From contig JADYYO010000016.1 of NCBI GenBank assembly GCA_020853615.1, positions 1 to 35,937 on the forward strand: a stretch of 35,937 nucleotides of DNA, read 5' to 3'. The notes under the pieces are model-generated. The model had not been told where the DNA came from. It was given only the letters and a program-made list of their open reading frames with translations, and ran no database searches. The stretch comes from Thermomicrobiales bacterium. Its GTDB lineage: Bacteria; Chloroflexota; Chloroflexia; Thermomicrobiales; UBA6265. Of this stretch, positions 30,627 through 35,937 are shown in pieces. The translations under genes were made by a program, and so were the position numbers. The first letter of the stretch is position 1, and each line of letters opens with the position of its first letter.

Positions 30627-31142
30627 ATGGCGATGACGACGCCGCGGGATCTCTTCATCCACGACCTGTCGGACGCGATGAGCGCCGAGCAGCAGATCCT
30701 CAAGATGCTGCCGGAGCTGGCGAAGGAGTCGCAGATCCCGGAGATTCGGCAGGCCTATCAGCAGCACGAGCAGGAGACGCAGCAGCACGTGCAGCGCCTG
30801 CAGCAGGTCTTCCAGCTCCTCGGCAAGCAGCCGGAGAAGACGACCTGCTTCGCGATCCAGGGGATCGCCGAGGAGCACCGGGCGCTGCACAAGGAGCAGC
30901 CCGCGCCGCCGGTGCTGGAGATGGCCAACCTCGGTGGCGCCGACCAGACCGAGCACCTCGAGATGGCAATGTACACCTCGCTGGTGCAGATGGCGAAGGA
31001 TCTCGGCCAGCAGCAGACGGCGCAACTGCTGCAGCAGAACCTCGATCAGGAGAAGGCGATGGCCAAGCGGATCGAGGGTTTCTCGAAGTCGCTCGGCAAG
31101 CAGATGGCGAGCAGCGCGAGCGGCGCCCACGCGGCCCGCTAG
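30627..31142 (+). CDS. DUF892/YciF-type ferritin-like protein
   Basis: This 171-residue, all-helical protein is of the DUF892 (YciE/YciF) family, linked in other bacteria to stress and stationary phase. Helices carry the expected metal-ligand residues: RDLFIHDLSDAMSAEQQILK, then HEQETQQHVQRLQQVFQLLG, IAEEHRALHKEQ and ADQTEHLEMAMYTSLVQMAK, LDQEKAMAKRIEGFSK. It therefore may bind a di-iron centre. ATG 30627 has AGGAG about 10 bases upstream; ATG 30633 is close behind. It is followed by treZ after 111 bases, on the same strand. Confidence 0.9.
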   Translation: MAMTTPRDLFIHDLSDAMSAEQQILKMLPELAKESQIPEIRQAYQQHEQETQQHVQRLQQVFQLLGKQPEKTTCFAIQGIAEEHRALHKEQPAPPVLEMANLGGADQTEHLEMAMYTSLVQMAKDLGQQQTAQLLQQNLDQEKAMAKRIEGFSKSLGKQMASSASGAHAAR

Positions 31143-31253
31143 GCAGTCGAGACAGGCGCGCCGCGCTCGATAATCAGGCCCCGGTGCAGATTGCCCGCTT
31201 CCCGGTCCTCGAGCCGGGCGGCGGGCAGTCGCTTCGTGTAACGAGGACGAGGA

Positions 31254-33206
31254 ATGGCGCAGGAACGCGCGGCAGAGCAGAGCGAGAGGCCAGGGCGGCG
31301 CCGCGCGGTCGGCGTCGAGGTGCTGCCAGACGGGGCGGTCCACGCCCGCGTCTGGGCGCCTTTTGCTGGAGAGCGAGGCATCGCGGTCGCGCTCGAGGGC
31401 GGCCCCGGCACGGAAGATGGCGAGCCGGTCATCGTGCCGCTGCAGCCGGAGCCGCGCGGCTACTTCTCTGGTTTCCTGCCGAGCGCCGGCCCCGGCACGC
31501 ACTACCGCTTCCGTCTCGGCGGCGAGGATCTCGCCGCCGACCCGGCCTCGCGTTTCCAACCGGAGGGGGTGCACGGGCCCTCGCAGGTCGTCGATCTCGC
31601 GGCCTTCCCCTGGGAGATCGATCAGTGGCAGCTTCCCCCCTTCCCCGAGTGGATGATCTACGAGCTGCACGTCGGCGCCTTCACTCCGGAGGGGACCTTC
31701 GAGGCGATCATCCCGCGCCTGCCGTACCTGAAAGAGCTCGGCGTGACCGTCATCGAGCTGATGCCGGTCGCCCAGTTCCCGGGGCAGCGGAACTGGGGCT
31801 ACGACGGCGTCTTCCCCTATGCCGCGCAGAACAGTTACGGCGGTCCCGTAGGGCTGCAGCGGCTGGTCGACGCCGCGCACCGGGAGGAGATCGGCATCCT
31901 CCTCGACGTCGTCTACAACCACCTCGGCCCGGAAGGGAACGTGCTTCACCGCTTCGGCCCCTACTTCACCGACCGCTACTGCACCCCCTGGGGCGACGCC
32001 CTCAACTACGACGGGCCGGACAGCGACGAGGTGCGCGCTTTCTTTATCGATAGCGCCCTGATGTGGCTGGAGGAGTTCCGCGTCGACGGCTTCCGGCTCG
32101 ACGCCGTCCACCAGATCTACGACCCGCACGCGCAACCCTTCCTGGCCGAGCTAGCCGACGCGGTCCACGAGCGGGCGGGGGAGCTGGGGCGGCCGGCGGT
32201 ACTGATTGCCGAGAGCGACCTCAACGACCCGAAGCTGATCCTGCCCCGCTCGATCGGCGGCTACGAGCTCGACGCGCAGTGGGCCGACGACTTCTGTCAC
32301 GCGCTGGAGGCGCAGCTCATCGGTGAATCGAGCACCTACGCCCCCGACTTCGGCGCGTTCGCGGCGCTCGGCAAGGCGATGCGCGAGGCCTTCGTCTTCA
32401 CCGGCCAGTACAGCCAGATGCGCCGCCGCCACTACGGCCGGCCCTCGGAGCCGGCGACGAGCGCACAGTTCGTCGTCTTCCTGCAGAACCACGATCAGGT
32501 CGGCAACCGGCCCGGCGGGCTGCGGCTGGGGCGCCACATCATCTTCGCCCAGCGCAAGCTCGGCGCGGCGACCGTCCTCCTCTCCCCGTATGTGCCCCTC
32601 CTCTTCATGGGGGAGGAGTACGGGGAGCCGAACCCCTTCCTCTACGTCACTGACCACAGCGACCAGGCCTTGATCGAGGGGGTGCGCGCCGGCCGGCTCG
32701 CCGATTTCGCGCATTGGGATTGGAGCGCCGAGGACGCCGCGCCCGACCCCCAGGATCTCACCAGCCTCGAGCGCTCGCGGCTGCAGCTCGACCTGCACAA
32801 GGACCAGACGGAATCGGCGGCGGAGTATCGCGCCCTCTACCAGTGGTACCGGACGCTGCTGGCGCTGCGGCGCGCCCTGCCCGCGCTGACCGACCCGGAG
32901 GCGACGCGCGAGGTGATCACCTGGGACGACGAGCGGGTGCTCCTCATGCAGAGCCTGAGCCACGACCGCGCGAGCGAGACGCTGGTGATCCTCGCCTTCG
33001 ACGCTGGAGAGCAAACCGTGACGCTGCCGGCGTTGCAGGGGGAGTGGATCAAGCGCCTCGACGCCGGCGACGCCCACTTCCTCGGCGATCGCCCCGGCGG
33101 CCCCGATCGGCTCGATGCCGACGCCCCGGCCGCGCTCACCCTGGCGTCGTATGCAGCGCTCCTGTACGAGCGCGTCGATTCGGGATGCCCGTCGGCCTCC
33201 TCGTGA
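31254..33206 (+). CDS. treZ: Malto-oligosyltrehalose trehalohydrolase TreZ
   Basis: This 650-residue GH13 enzyme releases trehalose from maltooligosyltrehalose. An N-terminal beta domain (about 18-115, VHARVWAPFAGERGIAVALE) leads into the barrel: MIYELHVGAFTPEGTFEAII, NWGYDGVFPYAAQNSYGGP, nucleophile Asp283 (DGFRLDAVHQIYD), acid/base Glu320 (LIAESDLNDPKL) and FLQNHDQVGNRPGG, then GEEYGEPNPFLYVTDH. All are typical TreZ motifs. Length is slightly above the usual 580-600 because of short extra ends. ATG 31254 has GAGGACGAGGA just upstream. It completes trehalose release in a TreX-TreY-TreZ route with GlgX at 28288-30417; TreY must be elsewhere. Confidence 0.95.
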   Translation: MAQERAAEQSERPGRRRAVGVEVLPDGAVHARVWAPFAGERGIAVALEGGPGTEDGEPVIVPLQPEPRGYFSGFLPSAGPGTHYRFRLGGEDLAADPASRFQPEGVHGPSQVVDLAAFPWEIDQWQLPPFPEWMIYELHVGAFTPEGTFEAIIPRLPYLKELGVTVIELMPVAQFPGQRNWGYDGVFPYAAQNSYGGPVGLQRLVDAAHREEIGILLDVVYNHLGPEGNVLHRFGPYFTDRYCTPWGDALNYDGPDSDEVRAFFIDSALMWLEEFRVDGFRLDAVHQIYDPHAQPFLAELADAVHERAGELGRPAVLIAESDLNDPKLILPRSIGGYELDAQWADDFCHALEAQLIGESSTYAPDFGAFAALGKAMREAFVFTGQYSQMRRRHYGRPSEPATSAQFVVFLQNHDQVGNRPGGLRLGRHIIFAQRKLGAATVLLSPYVPLLFMGEEYGEPNPFLYVTDHSDQALIEGVRAGRLADFAHWDWSAEDAAPDPQDLTSLERSRLQLDLHKDQTESAAEYRALYQWYRTLLALRRALPALTDPEATREVITWDDERVLLMQSLSHDRASETLVILAFDAGEQTVTLPALQGEWIKRLDAGDAHFLGDRPGGPDRLDADAPAALTLASYAALLYERVDSGCPSASS

Positions 33207-33220
33207 CTATCGTCTTCCAC

Positions 33221-33254
33221 ACGGATCTCTCTCAGAGAGAGATGGAGAATCCGT
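33221..33254 (+). terminator. Possible hairpin terminator after treZ
   Basis: A 9-bp-arm palindrome ATCTCTCTCAGAGAGAGAT (33225-33243) begins 18 bases after the treZ stop and is enclosed by ACGGAT/ATCCGT (33221-33226, 33249-33254). It would fold in the treZ 3' end, but no T-run follows, so the terminator role is tentative. Confidence 0.4.
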
Positions 33255-33277
33255 CCTTGCCGTAGTGCTGGGGATGG

Positions 33278-33653
33278 TGGGGATAACCGGGAATCCGCGC
33301 GCCAGCGCGACGATTTCCGAGTGAAGAGGGTGTGGATAGGTTGTCCACATCTCCCCGCCGGGCCCCATGCCGCCCGGGCCAGACCTGTGCCAATTCACGC
33401 ACACCCCCTCTGCCGCCCACGTGCCGTGTCCCGCTCATCCCCGACGGGAAGCGGCTTTTCCGCACCCTTTTCCCCAGCCTGAATGCGTTATCCACATCGG
33501 CTGTCCACTTATCCACATCGGCCCGCACGGCTGTGACAGACCGGCAGGGCCGGTGCCTGACGTGCACGCATGGTTCCGCGGTGACAGCAGCTGTGCCAGA
33601 CCGTGACAGCGCGGCGACCGGCAGGCACGGGATGTGGATAACCGGTGGATAGC
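33278..33653. promoter_or_regulatory. DnaA-box cluster (candidate oriC or DnaA-binding site)
   Basis: Three perfect TTATCCACA boxes occur: 33488-33496 (+), 33509-33517 (+) and 33633-33641 (-). The two plus-strand boxes are 21 bp apart and share the longer sequence TTATCCACATCGG. One-mismatch variants are at 33278-33286 (-), 33331-33339 (-) and 33341-33349 (+), and a two-mismatch variant at 33645-33653 (-). Such clustering in a long non-coding stretch is the hallmark of a bacterial origin. No dnaA, dnaN, parA or parB is beside it, so the alternatives are a secondary replicon origin, a DnaA-titration locus, or DnaA-controlled transcription of the ATPase gene. Confidence 0.6.
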
Positions 33654-33847
33654 CGCAGGAGGGTTGCTGGCGGAGCGTCGGCTGGTTGACCGAAGCGCAA
33701 TCGGCTGAATCCAGACTGGCGGCGCGTCAACGGGCGGGGAAGTCGTGGCCGGTCGCCTCTGGTAGACTATGAAGATGACATAAATGCTGACCCGAGGGGT
33801 CGGATATGCCCGGCGCGGCGGCCTGAGCTTCGCGGAATGGGGAAGCG

Positions 33848-35937
33848 GTGAACGAGGAGCGACGAGTCGGTAGTGGTCCCGGGACGGTGGAGCGCGAGGC
33901 GCGGGCGCCGGACGGGCATGGTGACGGAGGCGTGGTCGCGACGCGGGCGGCCCGGATGCCGGCGATCGATGACGAATCGCTGGCGGTGTTCCATGCGACG
34001 ACGGAGCACCGGAAGGCCGAGGGAGCGCCTGCCCCGGCGCGGCCGCTCGGCGTGGAGACTGAGAGCTGGTGGGAGCGCTGGAGCCTCGCCAGCGCGGCCG
34101 TCCTCTGCTGGACCTTCCTCGGGCTGGCGCTGATCGCCGATTTCCTTCTCGGCGCGCCGACGCCGGTGGTGACCGCCCTCTTTGCCCTCTCCTACATCGC
34201 GGGCGGCACCTTTGCTACCTACAACGCGCTGCGCGACCTCGTCTTCGAGCGGAAGGTCAGCGTCGACTTCCTGATGATCACCGCCGCCATCGGCGCGGCG
34301 ATCGTCGGCCACTGGGAAGAGGGGGCGATCCTGCTCGGCCTCTTCTCGACCTCGAACGCGCTGGAGCACCACGCCCTCGGCCGCACACAGCGGGCGGTGC
34401 GCGCGCTGATGGAGCTGTCGCCGGCGGTGGCGACGGTCCTGCGCGATGGGGAAGAGCGGGTGGTGCCGGTCGAGACGCTGCGCCTCGGCGATCTGGTTCT
34501 GGTGCGGCCGGGCGAACGGGTGGCGGTCGACGGCGCGGTGCTGGCAGGCGAGACGGCGATCGACCAGTCGGCGATCACGGGCGAGTCGGTGCCGGTCAAC
34601 AAGTCCACTGGCGACAGCGTCTTCGCCGGGACGATCAACGGCTACGGCGCCATTCAGGTGCGGGTCGACCGGTTGTCCCAGGAGAGCACGCTGGCGAAGA
34701 TCGTCCAGTTCGTCGAGGAGGCGCAGGCGGAGAAGAGCGCCACGCAGCGTTTCACCGATCGCTTCGAGGGGTGGTACGCGGTCGGCGTCATCCTCTTCTC
34801 GATTCTCGTCGGCGTCGTCCCGGTCCTCCTCTTCGGGCAGGAGTGGGGCGCCTCGATCTACCGGGCGATCACCCTGCTCGTCGTCGCCTCCCCCTGCGCG
34901 CTGGTCATCTCGACCCCCGCCTCGACCCTCTCGGCGCTGGCGAACGCGGCGCGCAACGGCATCCTCTTCAAGGGGAGCGCCTACCTGGAGGACATCGGCC
35001 AGACGCGGACGATCGCCTTCGACAAGACGGGCACGCTGACCTACGGTCGACCGGCCCTGACCGACGTCGTGTCGCTGGGGAATGGCTGGAGCGAGGAGCG
35101 GGTGCTGCGCCTGGCGGCGAGCGCCGAGCACTTCTCCGAGCACCACATGGCGACGGCGATCGTGCGCGGGGCGGGCGAGCGGGGGATCCCGCTGGAGGAG
35201 GCGGAGGCGTTCCGCGCCCTCCCCGGCAAGGGGATCGCCGCCGAGGCGGACGGCAACGAGGTGCTGGTCGGCAACGCGATGCTCTTCGCCGAGTTCGGCG
35301 TGCCGATCCCGTCCGAGGCAGAGGCGGTGGCGAACCGGCTGCGCGACGAGGGGAAGACGGCGGTCTTCGCCGGCGACCGGCAGGCGGTGCGTGGGCTGGT
35401 CGCCGTCGCCGACACGCTGCGGCCAAGCGCGCGGAGCGTGGTGCAGGCGCTGCGCGAGTCAGGCGTCGGCCGCATCGTCGTTCTCACCGGTGACAACCAG
35501 CGGGTGGCGGACGCCATCTGCGCCGAGCTGGGGGTCGACGAGGTCTACGCCGACCTGCTGCCGCACGAGAAGCTGCGCATCATCGAGGAGCTGAAGCGGG
35601 AGGGCCCGGTGACGATGGTCGGCGACGGCGTCAACGACGCGCCGGCGCTGGCGACGGCGAGCATCGGAGTGGCGATGGGGGGCGCCGGGACCGACGTGGC
35701 GCTGGAGACGGCGGACGTGGTGCTGATGGCCGACGACCTGAGCAAGCTCCCCTACGCGATCGACCTGAGCCGGCGCACGCGGCGCATCATCCGCCAGAAC
35801 CTCACCTTCTCGCTGGCGGTGATCGCCACGCTGGTCACGGCGACGCTGACCCGTGGCATCCCCCTCCCCCTCGGCGTCGTCGGCCACGAGGGGAGCACGG
35901 TCATCGTCGTCCTCAACGGCCTGCGCCTGCTGCGGAC
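33848..35937 (+). CDS. P1B-4-type heavy-metal-transporting ATPase (partial at right edge)
   Basis: This membrane ATPase exports transition metal ions. About 696 residues are visible before the window ends. After a disordered N-terminus of about 75 residues without a metal-binding CxxC domain, there are membrane helices, the actuator loop (QSAITGESVPVNKSTGDSVF), the SPC metal motif (VVASPCALVIS, Cys350), phosphorylation Asp392 (FDKTGTLTYGRP), nucleotide-binding SEHHMATAIV, VLTGDNQ and MVGDGVNDAPALATA. The last helix has GHEGSTVIVVLNG. SPC plus HEGST are the marks of P1B-4 ATPases (Co, Fe or Zn efflux). Most P1B pumps have SEHP where this has SEHH. The start is GTG 33848 with GGGGAAG just upstream; later GTGs are possible. 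No stop lies before the edge. Confidence 0.93.
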   Translation, partial: MNEERRVGSGPGTVEREARAPDGHGDGGVVATRAARMPAIDDESLAVFHATTEHRKAEGAPAPARPLGVETESWWERWSLASAAVLCWTFLGLALIADFLLGAPTPVVTALFALSYIAGGTFATYNALRDLVFERKVSVDFLMITAAIGAAIVGHWEEGAILLGLFSTSNALEHHALGRTQRAVRALMELSPAVATVLRDGEERVVPVETLRLGDLVLVRPGERVAVDGAVLAGETAIDQSAITGESVPVNKSTGDSVFAGTINGYGAIQVRVDRLSQESTLAKIVQFVEEAQAEKSATQRFTDRFEGWYAVGVILFSILVGVVPVLLFGQEWGASIYRAITLLVVASPCALVISTPASTLSALANAARNGILFKGSAYLEDIGQTRTIAFDKTGTLTYGRPALTDVVSLGNGWSEERVLRLAASAEHFSEHHMATAIVRGAGERGIPLEEAEAFRALPGKGIAAEADGNEVLVGNAMLFAEFGVPIPSEAEAVANRLRDEGKTAVFAGDRQAVRGLVAVADTLRPSARSVVQALRESGVGRIVVLTGDNQRVADAICAELGVDEVYADLLPHEKLRIIEELKREGPVTMVGDGVNDAPALATASIGVAMGGAGTDVALETADVVLMADDLSKLPYAIDLSRRTRRIIRQNLTFSLAVIATLVTATLTRGIPLPLGVVGHEGSTVIVVLNGLRLLR

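Larger units (their letters stand above)
33207..33847. other. 641-bp non-coding region holding the DnaA-box cluster
   Basis: The region has no convincing gene; small frames across it have no motif and poor starts. It holds the hairpin after treZ, the DnaA-box cluster (33278-33653) and, near the end, the upstream region of the ATPase gene with an AT-rich patch (about 33765-33790) that may be its promoter. A CTGTGACAGACCG/CTGTGCCAGACCG direct repeat (33531-33543, 33591-33603) and three GTGACAG units (33533, 33581, 33603) lie beside the boxes. Confidence 0.7.

Noticed and set aside
33332-33652. A 106-codon frame across the DnaA-box region.
   Set aside because: It consists of translated DnaA boxes and GC-rich filler, with no Shine-Dalgarno and no motif.
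1-35937. CRISPR array, tRNA or rRNA genes, complete insertion sequence or prophage.
   Set aside because: No regularly spaced direct repeats with unique spacers, no cloverleaf with conserved TTCGA loop, no rRNA core sequence and no transposase, integrase or phage structural gene was seen.

Overview
The window is a very GC-rich bacterial chromosome segment, densely coded on both strands. Several traits together suggest a Chloroflexota bacterium, possibly class Thermomicrobia (Sphaerobacter-like): Tad pilus genes; secreted proteins with long Pro/Thr/Ala tails; stacked-PAS sensors next to RsbV/RsbW/SpoIIE-type regulators; WxL-type surface proteins; and intergenic inverted repeats that share a GTAGGGGCGAC core. 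This assignment is inference from gene content and style. No rRNA, tRNA or other taxonomic marker is present.

Layout. 1-4700 (+): end of a Tad/Flp pilus operon (probable CpaE/TadZ tail, TadA/CpaF ATPase, TadB, TadC, A24 prepilin peptidase), interrupted between tadB and tadC by a dispersed repeat and a 54-bp perfect palindrome. 5104-8669: a partner-switching cassette, with STAS antagonist and HATPase anti-sigma/kinase on + converging on a four-PAS SpoIIE-type phosphatase on -, which has a secreted Excalibur protein just upstream. 8991-11418 (-): a cysteine hydrolase of the isochorismatase family and a secreted duplicated-domain protein. 11508-14552 (-): a soluble six-PAS histidine kinase whose fifth PAS is a canonical LOV photosensor. 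15019-20288 (-): a WxL-like surface operon (WxL-like protein, DUF916-type membrane protein, and a 1167-residue basic/Pro-Ala-rich protein with a terminal Ig-like domain). 20754-23107 (+): a GAF-PAS histidine kinase and its OmpR-type response regulator.

23167-24752 (-): two adjacent toxin-antitoxin modules with PIN toxins, the first toxin broken by two frameshifts. 25057-27284 (+): a flavin-binding split-barrel protein, a membrane stalk protein, a PRC-barrel-like protein and a DUF192 protein. 27500-28108 (-): a secreted Cys-containing protein bracketed by paired repeats. 28288-33206: glycogen debranching enzyme GlgX/TreX (-), then a DUF892 ferritin-like protein and trehalohydrolase TreZ (+), pointing to trehalose production from glycogen. 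33207-33847: a 641-bp non-coding region with three perfect DnaA boxes plus variants, a candidate replication origin or DnaA-titration site. 33848-end (+): a P1B-4-type metal ATPase running off the window.

The main theme is environmental sensing and stress response. The LOV domain of the 1014-residue kinase keeps its photoactive Cys. A close paralogue of that domain inside the phosphatase has Phe at the same place. The phosphatase faces the RsbV/RsbW genes it probably controls, so light or redox sensing may share components with general stress control here. Trehalose synthesis, the ferritin-like protein and the metal exporter fit the same stress theme. The most interesting items are the LOV pair, the WxL-like operon, the DnaA-box cluster, and a three-copy inverted-repeat element with a conserved 17-nt centre.
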